From positions 1-39,433 of the forward strand of contig JACPOB010000059.1 in NCBI GenBank assembly GCA_016185145.1: a DNA stretch of 39,433 nucleotides, in the 5' to 3' direction. Under the pieces are notes generated by a model. That model was given only the letters and a program-made list of their open reading frames with translations. It was not told where the DNA came from and did not search any database. Positions 1-7,738 of the stretch are shown here, in pieces (position 1 is the stretch's first letter; every line of letters starts with the position of its first letter). Made by a program: the position numbers and the translations under genes. Source of the DNA: Rhodospirillales bacterium. GTDB lineage: Bacteria; Pseudomonadota; Alphaproteobacteria; Reyranellales; Reyranellaceae.

Positions 1-100
1 CGAGCCTCCGGCTCGCTCAAGATTCATGAGCGAGCCGGAGGCTCGCGGTCCGGAAGATCATGACCATGAGCGGACCTGGAGGTCCGCGCTCCGGCAAGAA
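1..100. repeat. Palindromic intergenic repeats (family A), tandem pair
   Basis: Three small stem-loops lie side by side downstream of the ABM-like gene. Bases 1-15 form CGAGCC-TCC-GGCTCG. Bases 30-46 form GCGAGCC-GGA-GGCTCGC. Bases 70-87 form GCGGACC-TGGA-GGTCCGC. The second is followed by GGTCCGGAAGATCATGA (47-63). The 39-base unit 25-63 recurs at 24091-24129 with four differences, two of which are compensatory changes in the stem. This is the behaviour of REP-type dispersed palindromes. It may also act as a 3' end structure for the minus-strand operon that stops at 104. Confidence 0.75.
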
Positions 101-103
101 GGG

Positions 104-412
104 CTATGACCTGAACGCGACCTCGTAGTGGGTCGCGAAGTCGTCGAAGTCCAGCAGCACGGCGCGCGCCTCGGGTTCGACGACCGACTTCGAGATGTCG
201 GGGCCGGTGAAGGCCTCTATCGACCGACGCGACTCCCAGAGCGTCAGGGCGACGAGTTCCGTGCCGCCATCGACCTCGCGGCGCAGCAGCCAGGCGCCGC
301 GATGTCCTGCGAGCTCCTTGAGCTCGGTCGAGACGGTTCCGGTGAAATGCCGGACATAGGCGTCGGCGTTGGCTGCATCGGAGGCGCGGCCGCGCCACAT
401 GCGGGCGATCAT
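104..412 (-). CDS. Small antibiotic-biosynthesis-monooxygenase-like (ABM) protein
   Basis: The 102-residue product looks like a single ferredoxin-fold ABM/dimeric alpha-beta barrel domain. It has an opening MIARMWRG strand, a central LVALTLWESRRSIEAF segment typical of the family, and a short C-terminal strand. Such proteins act as small dimeric oxygenases or as stress and binding proteins, so a specific substrate cannot be given. The ATG lies one base after the stop of the upstream acyl-CoA dehydrogenase (TGAGATG arrangement), so the two are almost certainly co-transcribed and translationally coupled. The family call rests on pattern only; a plain hypothetical protein is the alternative. Confidence 0.6.
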   Translation of the reverse strand: MIARMWRGRASDAANADAYVRHFTGTVSTELKELAGHRGAWLLRREVDGGTELVALTLWESRRSIEAFTGPDISKSVVEPEARAVLLDFDDFATHYEVAFRS

Positions 413-413
413 C

Positions 414-1568
414 TCAGCTCACTCCCTGAAACCGGGCTTCGCCGGCGAGTTGGCGGCCGATCACCAGCCGCTGGATGTCGGACGTGCCCTCGTAGATCGT
501 GGTGACGCGCACGTCGCGATAGATGCGCTCGACCGGGAAGTCGTTGAGATAGCCGTAGCCGCCATGGATCTGGATGGCGGCCGAGCAGACCTTCTCGGCC
601 ATCTCCGAGGCGAACAGCTTGGCCATCGACGCCTCCTTGAGGCAGGGTTGGCCCTCGTCGCGCAGGAGGGCTGCGTTCAGCACCATCAGCTCGGCAGCCT
701 GGAGCGAGGTCGCCATGTCGGCCAAGCGGAAGGCGACGGCCTGGTGCTCGATGATCGCCTTGCCGAAAGTCCGGCGCTCCTTGGCGTAGGCGAGGGCGGC
801 GTCGTAGGCGGCGCGCGCCATGCCGACCGATTGCGCGGCCACGCCGATGCGGCCGCCTTCGAGGTTGCCGAGCGCGATGCGCAGGCCTTCGCCTTCCTCA
901 CCCAGCAGCTGCTCGGGCAGGACCTCGCAGTTGTCGAACACGACGTGGCAGTGATCGGACGAGCGCTGTCCCATCGTGTGCTCGACGCGCGCCACGGCAT
1001 AGCCCGGTGTCCTGGTCGGCACGATGAACGCGGAAATGCCTTGCTTGCCGGCGGCGGGGTCCGTCACGGCGAAGACCAGCGCGATGTCGGCGCTTCGACC
1101 GGATGTGATGAACTGCTTGGCGCCGCTCAGGACGAACTTGTTGCCGACGCGCTCGGCGCGGGTCGCAATGGCGGCGGCGTCCGAGCCGGCGCCCGGTTCG
1201 GTGAGGCAGAAGGCGCCTAAAAGCTCGCCGCGGGCGAGGGGGCGCAGGAAGCGCTCCTTCTGCTGAGGCGTGCCGTGCCGCAGGATGGGCAGGCAGACCA
1301 GGGAGTTGTGCACCTGGAATGCCGTCGACGACGCACCGTCGGCTGCGGCGATTTCCATGATGGCGAGCGCATAGGAGACGTAGTCGGTGCCGGCGCCGTC
1401 GAACTCCACCGGCACGGTCATGCCCAGCATGCCGAGCTCGCCCATGCGCGCAAAGGCTTCGCGCGGGAAGCGCGGCACGCGGTCTCTTTGGGCGGCCGTC
1501 GGCGCCAGCTCGCGGGCCGCAAACTGGCGCGCCATGTCACGGATCTGCCGCTGGCCTTCGGTCAACAT
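414..1568 (-). CDS. Acyl-CoA dehydrogenase
   Basis: This 384-residue FAD flavoprotein should catalyse alpha,beta-dehydrogenation of an acyl-CoA, passing electrons to ETF. The three family domains are in order: an all-alpha N-terminus, the middle beta-domain with the [13 protein letters not shown] signature near residue 117, and the C-terminal four-helix bundle. The C-terminal IYEGTSDIQ motif places the catalytic base at about Glu360, the position used by short/medium-chain and isobutyryl/2-methylbutyryl-type enzymes. Length is normal for the family. Its start at 1568 faces the araC gene across about 70 bases, so the AraC regulator may control it. The substrate cannot be read from the sequence. 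Confidence 0.93.
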   Translation of the reverse strand: MLTEGQRQIRDMARQFAARELAPTAAQRDRVPRFPREAFARMGELGMLGMTVPVEFDGAGTDYVSYALAIMEIAAADGASSTAFQVHNSLVCLPILRHGTPQQKERFLRPLARGELLGAFCLTEPGAGSDAAAIATRAERVGNKFVLSGAKQFITSGRSADIALVFAVTDPAAGKQGISAFIVPTRTPGYAVARVEHTMGQRSSDHCHVVFDNCEVLPEQLLGEEGEGLRIALGNLEGGRIGVAAQSVGMARAAYDAALAYAKERRTFGKAIIEHQAVAFRLADMATSLQAAELMVLNAALLRDEGQPCLKEASMAKLFASEMAEKVCSAAIQIHGGYGYLNDFPVERIYRDVRVTTIYEGTSDIQRLVIGRQLAGEARFQGVS

Positions 1569-1594
1569 GGTCGCGGGCTAGGAGTGCGGCGATG

Positions 1595-1628
1595 GCCGGT
1601 ATTGGCGAAAATTGGTCGAGCCGGTATT
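1595..1628. promoter_or_regulatory. Candidate AraC operator between divergent genes
   Basis: The interval between the acyl-CoA dehydrogenase and the araC start contains a 9-base direct repeat, GCCGGTATT, at 1595-1603 and 1620-1628, so the copies start 25 bases apart. AraC-family regulators usually bind tandem half-sites on one face of the helix at roughly this kind of spacing. The overlapping 15-mer TATTGGCGAAAATTG (1600-1614) reappears inverted just downstream of araC. Role as the regulator's binding site is inferred. Confidence 0.45.
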
Positions 1629-1635
1629 TTGAGGC

Positions 1636-2469
1636 GTGGCCCGCAGCGATCCCAGGAACTCGACGGAATACTGGTGGGACCGGCATCTCACCGGCCTCAG
1701 CCTGCTGCGCGCCGACTTCACGACGCACGAGTATCCGCCGCACATCCACGAAGCGCTGGTCGTCGCCGTGACCGAGAACGGCGGCTCGGTGGTCAAGAGC
1801 CGCGGCCAGGTCGAGGAGGCGACGCCGTCGACGCTGTTCGTCTTCAATCCCGGCGAGCCGCACGCCGGCTGGATGGGTTGGAGCGAACGCTGGCAGTACC
1901 GGTCGATGTACCTGACGCAGGCGGCGCTCGATCAACTCGCGGCCGGGCTCGGCATCGAGCACGTGCCGTACTTCATGCACAACATCTTTGCCGACCGCGA
2001 CCTGATCGAGGCCTTCATGGCGATGCATTGCGCCATCGAGGAAGGGCGCGACGTCTTCCATGAACGCGAGTTGCTGGTCGGCAGCTTCGGCCGGCTGTTC
2101 CAGCGCCATGGCAGCAGCGGCAGCCGCATCCCGCCGGCACCGGTCGACCGGCAGCTCCTGGCGCGCGTGAAGGATCGGATGCATGCCGACCATGCCTCCG
2201 AGCTGCGCCTGGAGGATCTGGCGGCGGAAGTCGGGCTGACCACTTTCCAGCTCATCGGCCTGTTCAAGCGCACGGTCGGCCTGACCCCGCACGCCTACCT
2301 GACGCAGGTCCGGCTCAACATGGCGTGCCGACGCCTGCGGCATGCGCCGGTGTTGGCCGACGTGGCGACCGAAGTCGGCTTCTATGACCAGAGCGCCCTC
2401 AACAAGCACTTCAAGCGCTGCTACGGAATCACGCCCACGCAGTTCGCGCGCGCTGCGGCGGCAGCCTAG
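1636..2469 (+). CDS. AraC family transcriptional regulator
   Basis: The 277-residue product has an N-terminal cupin-like ligand-binding domain (residues about 15-110, with HIHEALVVAVTENGG and FNPGEPHAGW) and a C-terminal double helix-turn-helix (about 175-272). The second HTH carries the family signature ADVATEVGFYDQSALNKHFK followed by YGITPTQF. The start used is GTG 1636. The gene is divergent from the acyl-CoA dehydrogenase/ABM pair and co-oriented with the AlaX gene. Identical 15-mers lie on either side of the gene, which suggests that it controls itself and one or both neighbours. The effector is unknown. Confidence 0.92.
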   Translation: MARSDPRNSTEYWWDRHLTGLSLLRADFTTHEYPPHIHEALVVAVTENGGSVVKSRGQVEEATPSTLFVFNPGEPHAGWMGWSERWQYRSMYLTQAALDQLAAGLGIEHVPYFMHNIFADRDLIEAFMAMHCAIEEGRDVFHERELLVGSFGRLFQRHGSSGSRIPPAPVDRQLLARVKDRMHADHASELRLEDLAAEVGLTTFQLIGLFKRTVGLTPHAYLTQVRLNMACRRLRHAPVLADVATEVGFYDQSALNKHFKRCYGITPTQFARAAAAA

Positions 2470-2504
2470 TCATCACTGCCGTCATCCGAGCGCAGCGAGG
2501 CCCG

Positions 2505-2519
2505 CAATTTTCGCCAATA
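2505..2519. promoter_or_regulatory. Inverted copy of the araC upstream 15-mer
   Basis: CAATTTTCGCCAATA here is the exact reverse complement of TATTGGCGAAAATTG at 1600-1614. The site lies between araC and the AlaX start at 2550, inside a looser inverted repeat, GTCATCCG (2481-2488) with CGGATGAC (2523-2530). It is a candidate second binding site for the AraC regulator. Confidence 0.4.
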
Positions 2520-2549
2520 TCGCGGATGACGAGCGGCCTAAGAAGCCGC

Positions 2550-3278
2550 ATGCACCTCTTTTGTCATGAGCAGCCTGAGACTCTCATCGTGCAGACCGAT
2601 GTGGCCGACGCGCGTCCCGGCAAGGTCGCGCTGGTCGAGTCGCCGTTCTATCCCGGCGGCGGCGGCCAGCTCCCCGATCGCGGTGTCGTTCGCTGGCAAG
2701 GCGGCGAGGCGAAGGTTGTCGGACTTGAGGTTTCCGCCGGAAAGCTCTGGCACCTGCTCGACAGCCAGAACGAGATCGCCGGCAGCGTCGAAGCGGCCGT
2801 CGACCCTGACTTCCGCCGGATGATGCGCCAGCTCCACACCGACACGCACATCCTGAACGCGTTGGTCTTCCAGGCGTTCGATGGCGCGCTGGTCACCGGC
2901 GTGCAGATGGCGGATGACGGCACGGCGCGCATGGACTTCGACATCCAGGGGGCGGACAGCGATCGGCTGCGCGCGCTCGAAGGGCCGATCAACGATCTCA
3001 TCCGCCAGGACATTCCCGTGCGCTTTGCCTATGTGCCCATGCACGAAGCGCAGGCCGAGCCTGGCCTGATCCGCAGTCGCTCCGTCGCGCCGCCACCGAC
3101 GCCCGACGGCAAGGTCCGCATCGTCGAGATCGTTGGCCTCGACCGGCAGGCTTGTGGTGGGACACATCTCGCCTCGACCGGTGGCTCGCCGCCCATCCGC
3201 ATCCTCAAGATCGACAACAAGGGGCGGCACAACAGGCGGGTTCGGATCGGATTGGATACGCGGCCAGCCTCGTCCTGA
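2550..3278 (+). CDS. alaX: Alanyl-tRNA editing protein, AlaX type
   Basis: A free-standing trans-editing enzyme of 242 residues that should hydrolyse mischarged Ser- or Gly-tRNA(Ala). It is homologous to the editing domain of alanyl-tRNA synthetase. The metal site is complete: HTDTH gives His96 and His100, and ACGGTH gives Cys202 and His206. The SPFYPGGGGQLPD glycine-rich motif typical of the AlaRS/AlaX fold is at residues 31-43. The start at ATG 2550 matches family N-termini better than the in-frame ATG at 2526. The stop codon lies inside a dispersed palindromic repeat, so the last few residues may be repeat-derived. Confidence 0.9.
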   Translation: MHLFCHEQPETLIVQTDVADARPGKVALVESPFYPGGGGQLPDRGVVRWQGGEAKVVGLEVSAGKLWHLLDSQNEIAGSVEAAVDPDFRRMMRQLHTDTHILNALVFQAFDGALVTGVQMADDGTARMDFDIQGADSDRLRALEGPINDLIRQDIPVRFAYVPMHEAQAEPGLIRSRSVAPPPTPDGKVRIVEIVGLDRQACGGTHLASTGGSPPIRILKIDNKGRHNRRVRIGLDTRPASS

Positions 3279-3375
3279 GGAGGCGCGGAGCGCCGTCTCG
3301 AAGGATGGCAGCACGCACCTCGCCTGAGGCCCATGCTTCGAGACGCACCGCTGCGCGGTGCTCCTCAGCATGAGG
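3271..3375. repeat. Inverted pair of palindromic intergenic repeats (family B)
   Basis: Two related units face each other. The left unit runs CGTCCTGAGGAGGCGCGGAG onward from 3271 to about 3307. The right unit (3331-3375) read on the minus strand begins CCTCATGCTGAGGAGCACCG and ends with GTCTCGAAGCATGG, matching GTCTCGAAGGATGG of the left unit. The right unit has an inner perfect stem GCACCGC-TGC-GCGGTGC (3345-3361). The left unit overlaps the alaX stop codon. Similar elements are common in alphaproteobacterial intergenic DNA. The pair could also form a bidirectional transcription barrier. Confidence 0.7.
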
Positions 3376-3410
3376 TGGGCGCCGCTAAGGGTAGCCGCCC
3401 GCGAAAAACC

Positions 3411-3444
3411 TTGACTTCTCAACACCATATGTTGCCATATGGTG
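3411..3444 (+). promoter_or_regulatory. ftsB promoter with embedded palindrome
   Basis: A -35-like TTGACT sits at 3411-3416, with a -10-like CCATAT at 3435-3440 after 18 bases. The perfect inverted repeat CACCATAT-GTTGCC-ATATGGTG (3423-3444) fills the spacer and covers the -10. Transcription would start near 3447, which favours the ftsB start at 3460. The palindrome is a candidate operator; promoter function is inferred. Confidence 0.45.
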
Positions 3445-3459
3445 TCAGGAAGTTCGTAT

Positions 3460-3759
3460 ATGTTGTTGCGGCCACGTCAGATTCTGGCCCCGATCATCTT
3501 CGCCACGGTGTTCGGGTACTTCGGCTATCACCTGGTGAACGGTGATCGCGGCCTGCTCGCCATGGTCTATCTGCAGCGCGAAGTGTTGGTCGCCGAGCAG
3601 AACCTCACTGAAGCGGAGACGACGCGAAAGATCTGGGAGCGGCGCGTCGCCGCGCTGCGCAACCAGAGTCTCGATCCCGACATGCTCGACGAACGGGCTC
3701 GCGTACTGCTGAACTTCTCCCGCAAGGACGACATCATCATCTTCACGCCGACGCGTTGA
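3460..3759 (+). CDS. ftsB: Septum formation initiator, FtsB/DivIC family
   Basis: A 99-residue bitopic membrane protein of the divisome FtsB/DivIC family, which links FtsL/FtsQ to septal peptidoglycan synthesis. It has a short cytoplasmic N-terminus and one transmembrane helix (about residues 8-24, ILAPIIFATVFGYFGYHL). A periplasmic heptad-rich coiled coil follows, then a C-terminal LDPDMLDERARVLLNF segment typical of the family. ATG 3460 is preferred over ATG 3439 because it has CAGGAAG six bases upstream and because the earlier ATG lies inside the promoter. Location just upstream of pdhA is the conserved alphaproteobacterial context. Confidence 0.88.
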   Translation: MLLRPRQILAPIIFATVFGYFGYHLVNGDRGLLAMVYLQREVLVAEQNLTEAETTRKIWERRVAALRNQSLDPDMLDERARVLLNFSRKDDIIIFTPTR

Positions 3760-3910
3760 GGGCGGGCGAGACGCATCCGTGACGCACTGATCAGGTTCGC
3801 TTCGCGGCCGCCTGAAACAAACTGTCCGGCGCGAAGGGCACCTTGCAAACAATCTCTCAAATGCTGCGGCGCACGCTCTCTCGGCTGGTTTTTTGCTGCT
3901 AGATCAACCA

Positions 3911-3934
3911 CATCGCTCCGGGCGATGCTATAAG
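3911..3934 (+). promoter_or_regulatory. Putative pdhA promoter with adjacent palindrome
   Basis: A -10-like TATAAG at 3929-3934 is immediately preceded by the perfect inverted repeat CATCGC-TCCGG-GCGATG (3911-3927). No good -35 is visible at the expected place, which suggests an activator-dependent or otherwise regulated promoter. A strong ribosome-binding site, GGAGGGG, follows before ATG 3964. The operator role is inferred. Confidence 0.4.
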
Positions 3935-3963
3935 CGCAACGGGACACGTGGAGGGGAAATCAA

Positions 3964-5013
3964 ATGGCGAAGCCGGCCACGAAGCCGAAGGTCGAACCTT
4001 CTCCTGCCAAGCCGACGGCATCGACCAAGCCCCCGGGCGCCGGCGACAACAGCGTCACCGCCGACCAGCTCAAATCCTTCTATCGCGACATGCTCCTGAT
4101 CCGCCGCTTCGAGGAGCGCGCGGGCCAGCTCTACGGCATGGGTCTCATCGGCGGCTTCTGCCACCTCTACATCGGCCAGGAAGCCGTCGTCGTCGGCATG
4201 CAGTCGACGATCAAGCTGGGCGACGCGATCATCACCTCCTATCGGGACCACGGCCACATGCTGGCGGCCGGCATGGATCCCAAGGGCGTTATGGCCGAGT
4301 TGACTGGCCGCTCCAGCGGCTATTCCAAGGGCAAGGGCGGCTCGATGCACATGTTCAGCCGCGAAAAGCATTTTTACGGCGGCCACGGCATCGTCGGCGC
4401 CCAGGTGCCGATCGGCACCGGGCTGGCCTTCGCCCACAAGTACAATGGCACCGACAACGTCTCGCTGACCTACTTCGGCGACGGCAGCGCCAACCAGGGC
4501 CAGGTCTACGAGGCCATGAACATGGCGGCCCTCTGGAAGCTGCCGGTGGTCTACGTCATCGAGAACAACCGCTACGGCATGGGCACCTCGGTCGAGCGCG
4601 CCTCGGCCGTCACCGAGCTCTATCGCCACGGCGAATCCTTCGGCATTCCCGGCGAGCGCGTCGACGGCATGGATGTCGTCGCCGTGAAGGCCGCCGGCGA
4701 GAAGGCCGTCGAGCATGCCCGCAACGGCGGCCCGTACATCCTCGAGATGCAGACCTATCGCTATCGCGGTCACTCGATGAGCGACCCGGCCAAGTACCGG
4801 ACCAAGGAAGAGGTCGACAAGTATCGCAACGAACGCGATCCGATCGACCATGTGCGCAAGCTGTTGCTGGATGGAAAGATGACCGACGAGGCCGCACTGA
4901 AGGCGGTGGATGCCGAGATCCGCAAGACCGTGAACGACGCTGCCGAGTTCGCTCAGCACAGTCCCGAGCCCGACCCGTCCGAATTGTGGACCGACGTCCT
5001 GGTCGGAGCCTGA
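3964..5013 (+). CDS. pdhA: Pyruvate dehydrogenase E1 component, alpha subunit
   Basis: The 349-residue E1-alpha subunit works with PdhB to decarboxylate pyruvate and acetylate the lipoyl arm. The thiamine diphosphate motif is clear, from GDG at residues 172-174 to NN at 201-202, and the regulatory-loop region YRGHSMSDP is near 263-271. The first 30 residues are Lys/Pro/Ala-rich and look like a flexible extension. The gene has GGAGGGG upstream and is followed by pdhB after three bases. It heads the pdhA-pdhB-pdhC-lpd-lipA-coq10 run, which is probably transcribed from the promoter near 3929. Confidence 0.97.
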   Translation: MAKPATKPKVEPSPAKPTASTKPPGAGDNSVTADQLKSFYRDMLLIRRFEERAGQLYGMGLIGGFCHLYIGQEAVVVGMQSTIKLGDAIITSYRDHGHMLAAGMDPKGVMAELTGRSSGYSKGKGGSMHMFSREKHFYGGHGIVGAQVPIGTGLAFAHKYNGTDNVSLTYFGDGSANQGQVYEAMNMAALWKLPVVYVIENNRYGMGTSVERASAVTELYRHGESFGIPGERVDGMDVVAVKAAGEKAVEHARNGGPYILEMQTYRYRGHSMSDPAKYRTKEEVDKYRNERDPIDHVRKLLLDGKMTDEAALKAVDAEIRKTVNDAAEFAQHSPEPDPSELWTDVLVGA

Positions 5014-5016
5014 TAC

Positions 5017-6408
5017 ATGTCGATTCAGGTTCTGATGCCAGCCCTCTCTCCAACCATGACCGAGGGCAAGCTGGCGAAGTGGCACGTGAAGGTCGGCGAC
5101 GCGGTCAAGGCAGGGCAGGTGGTCTGCGAGATCGAGACCGACAAGGCGACCATGGAGGTCGAGGCGGTCGACGAGGGCACGGTCGCCCAGATCCTGATCG
5201 AGGAAGGCACCGAGGGCGTGAAGGTCAACGCGCCGATCATGGTCCTTGCGGCTGAAGGCGAGAGCGTCGAGGACGCCGCCAAGGCGCAACCCGCGGCAGC
5301 ACCGGCTGAAGCCGAGGCGCCCAAGGCGGAACCCAAGCCCAAGGCAGAGGCGCCCGCCAAGCCGGCAACGGCTCCCGCGCCACCGGCGTCGCCCGCACCG
5401 GCGGCCGAGCCGGAGTGGACAGGCAAGACCGCGCACATGACGGTGCGCGAGGCGCTGCGCGATGCCATGGCCGAGGAAATGCGCAAGGACGGCCAGGTCT
5501 TCCTGATGGGCGAGGAGGTCGCGCAGTACCAGGGCGCCTACAAGGTGAGCCAGGGGCTGCTGGAAGAGTTCGGCGCCAAGCGCGTGATCGACACGCCGAT
5601 CACCGAGCACGGCTTCGCCGGCCTCGGCGTCGGCGCGGCCTTCGGCGGATTGAAGCCGATCGTCGAGTTCATGACGTTCAACTTCGCCATGCAGGCGATC
5701 GACCAGATCATCAATTCGGCGGCCAAGACGCACTACATGTCGGGCGGTCAGATGACCTGTCCGATCGTGTTCCGCGGCCCCAACGGCGCCGCGGCACGCG
5801 TCGCCGCCCAGCATTCACAGTGCTACGCCAGCTGGTATGCCCATGTCCCGGGCCTGCGCGTGCTCGCGCCCTGGAGCGCCGCCGACGCCAAGGGCCTGCT
5901 CAAGGCTGCGATCCGCGATCCCAATCCGGTGATCTTCCTCGAGAACGAAATCCTCTACGGCCAGTCGTTCGACGTGCCGGAGGATCCCGAGTTCGTGCTG
6001 CCGATCGGGCGCGCCAAGATCGAGCGGCCGGGCAAGGACGTCACCATTACCGCCTTCTCGATCATGGTCGGCAAGGCGCTGGCCGCCGCCGAGGAACTGG
6101 CCAAGCAGGGCATCGACGCCGAGGTGATCAATCTCAGGAGCCTGCGCCCGTTCGACACCGAGACCATCGTCGCCTCGGTGAAGAAGACCAATCGCCTGGT
6201 CTCGGTCGAGGAGGGCTGGCCGTTCGCCGGCATCGGCTCGGAGCTCGCCGCCCAGATGATGGAACTCGCTTTCGACTGGCTCGACGCGCCGGTCAAGCGC
6301 GTGCATGGAGTCGACGTGCCGCTGCCCTACGCCGCGAACCTCGAGAAGATCGCCCTGCCGCAGGCCGACAACATCGTCGCGGCGGCGCGCGAAGTCTGCA
6401 ATCGCTGA
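5017..6408 (+). CDS. pdhB: Pyruvate dehydrogenase E1 component, beta subunit with lipoyl domain
   Basis: This 463-residue E1-beta subunit carries an extra N-terminal lipoyl domain (residues 1-80) with the lipoylation site ETDKAT at Lys43. An Ala/Pro/Lys-rich linker (about 87-135) follows, then a complete transketolase-like E1-beta domain starting near [13 protein letters not shown] lipoyl domain on E1-beta is known from alphaproteobacteria and is not a cloning artefact. A 52-base stretch of its lipoyl domain (5123-5174) is identical to pdhC (6528-6579), indicating recent duplication or gene conversion. It is tightly spaced between pdhA and pdhC. Confidence 0.97.
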   Translation: MSIQVLMPALSPTMTEGKLAKWHVKVGDAVKAGQVVCEIETDKATMEVEAVDEGTVAQILIEEGTEGVKVNAPIMVLAAEGESVEDAAKAQPAAAPAEAEAPKAEPKPKAEAPAKPATAPAPPASPAPAAEPEWTGKTAHMTVREALRDAMAEEMRKDGQVFLMGEEVAQYQGAYKVSQGLLEEFGAKRVIDTPITEHGFAGLGVGAAFGGLKPIVEFMTFNFAMQAIDQIINSAAKTHYMSGGQMTCPIVFRGPNGAAARVAAQHSQCYASWYAHVPGLRVLAPWSAADAKGLLKAAIRDPNPVIFLENEILYGQSFDVPEDPEFVLPIGRAKIERPGKDVTITAFSIMVGKALAAAEELAKQGIDAEVINLRSLRPFDTETIVASVKKTNRLVSVEEGWPFAGIGSELAAQMMELAFDWLDAPVKRVHGVDVPLPYAANLEKIALPQADNIVAAAREVCNR

Positions 6409-6421
6409 CCAAGACCAGACC

Positions 6422-7729
6422 ATGTCGATCAACATCCTGATGCCCGCGCTGTCGCCCACCATGACGGAGGGCAAGCTCGCCAAATGGCACGTCAACGTCG
6501 GCGATACCGTCAAGTCGGGCCAGGTGATCTGCGAGATCGAGACCGACAAGGCGACCATGGAGGTCGAGGCGGTCGACGAAGGCAAGGTCGGCCAGATCGT
6601 CGTGCCGGAAGGCGCCGAAGGCGTGAAGGTCAATGCCGTGATCGCCATCCTGCTGGAGGAGGGCGAGACCGAGGTGCCCAAGGGCGCCGCTCCCGCACCG
6701 GCGGCCGCTGCAGCGCCTCCGGCTGCCGCACCGGCGCCGGCGAAGCCTGCGCCGGCAGCCGCGCCCGTTGCGTCATCGGCTCCGAAGCCTGCCGCCGCAC
6801 CGACAACTCAGCCGGCGACGACGCCGAGCGGCGGCCGCATCTTTGCCTCGCCGCTCGCCAAGCGCATCGCCGCGGACAGGGGCATCGACCTCGCGACCCT
6901 CAAGGGCAGCGGTCCCAACGGACGTATCGTCAAGGCTGACGTCGAAGCGGCCAAGCCGGGGGCTGCTCCGCCGAAGCCGGCGGCGGCACCGGCACCACGT
7001 CCTGCACCGCCGGCCGGCACGCAGCCGGTGTTCGTGGCGCCGGGCGACACGCGCGTACCGCACACCTCGGTCCGCAAGGTCATCGCGCGGCGCATGCTCG
7101 AGTCCAAGCAGACCGTGCCGCACTTCTACCTGACGGTCGATCTCGAGATCGACGCGCTGCTGGCGGCGCGCCAGTCGATCAACGCGGTGGCCGAGAAGAA
7201 GGGCACCAAGGTCTCGGTCAACGACATGGTGATCAAGGCCTGTGCCAAGGCGCTGCGCGACCATCCCGAGTGCAACGCCTCGTGGACCGAGGACGAGATG
7301 ATCCAGTACGGCGCGGTCGACATCTCGGTCGCCGTCGCCACCGACCGCGGCCTGATCACGCCGATCGTGCGCAACGCCGACATGAAGGGCCTGGCCCAGA
7401 TCGCGACCGAGATGAAGGACCTCGCCGCGCGCGCCAAGGTCGGCAAGCTGAAGCTGGAGGAGTTCCAGGGCGGCGGCTTCACCATCTCCAACCTCGGCAT
7501 GTTCGGCATCAACAGCTTCGCCGCCATCATCAACCCGCCGCAGGCGATGATCCTTGCCGTCGGCATGGGCGAGGAGCGGGCGGTGGTACGCAAGGGCCAG
7601 GTCGTTGCCCGCAATATGATGAGCTGCACCCTCGCGGTCGATCATCGCGTCGTCGACGGCGCCATGGGCGCGCAGTTCCTGCAGACGCTGCGGGCCTATG
7701 TCGAGCAGCCTGCTTCCATGCTGGTCTAG
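6422..7729 (+). CDS. pdhC: Dihydrolipoamide acetyltransferase (PDH E2)
   Basis: The 435-residue E2 core enzyme transfers acetyl from the lipoyl arm to CoA. The domains in order are one lipoyl domain (1-80, Lys43 in ETDKAT), an Ala/Pro linker, a peripheral subunit-binding domain (about 139-177, starting RIFASPLAKRIA), a second Ala/Pro linker and the catalytic domain. The catalytic motif DHRVVDG gives His408 and Asp412. ATG 6422 is chosen because the protein then begins [17 protein letters not shown], exactly parallel to PdhB; upstream in-frame codons belong to the pdhB overlap. It is followed by lpd after nine bases. Confidence 0.97.
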   Translation: MSINILMPALSPTMTEGKLAKWHVNVGDTVKSGQVICEIETDKATMEVEAVDEGKVGQIVVPEGAEGVKVNAVIAILLEEGETEVPKGAAPAPAAAAAPPAAAPAPAKPAPAAAPVASSAPKPAAAPTTQPATTPSGGRIFASPLAKRIAADRGIDLATLKGSGPNGRIVKADVEAAKPGAAPPKPAAAPAPRPAPPAGTQPVFVAPGDTRVPHTSVRKVIARRMLESKQTVPHFYLTVDLEIDALLAARQSINAVAEKKGTKVSVNDMVIKACAKALRDHPECNASWTEDEMIQYGAVDISVAVATDRGLITPIVRNADMKGLAQIATEMKDLAARAKVGKLKLEEFQGGGFTISNLGMFGINSFAAIINPPQAMILAVGMGEERAVVRKGQVVARNMMSCTLAVDHRVVDGAMGAQFLQTLRAYVEQPASMLV

Positions 7730-7738
7730 GAGCGCATC

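Noticed and set aside
414..3400. Operon of acyl-CoA dehydrogenase, AraC and AlaX as a defence or metabolic island
   Set aside because: All three are ordinary chromosomal families and no mobility gene or base-composition change accompanies them.
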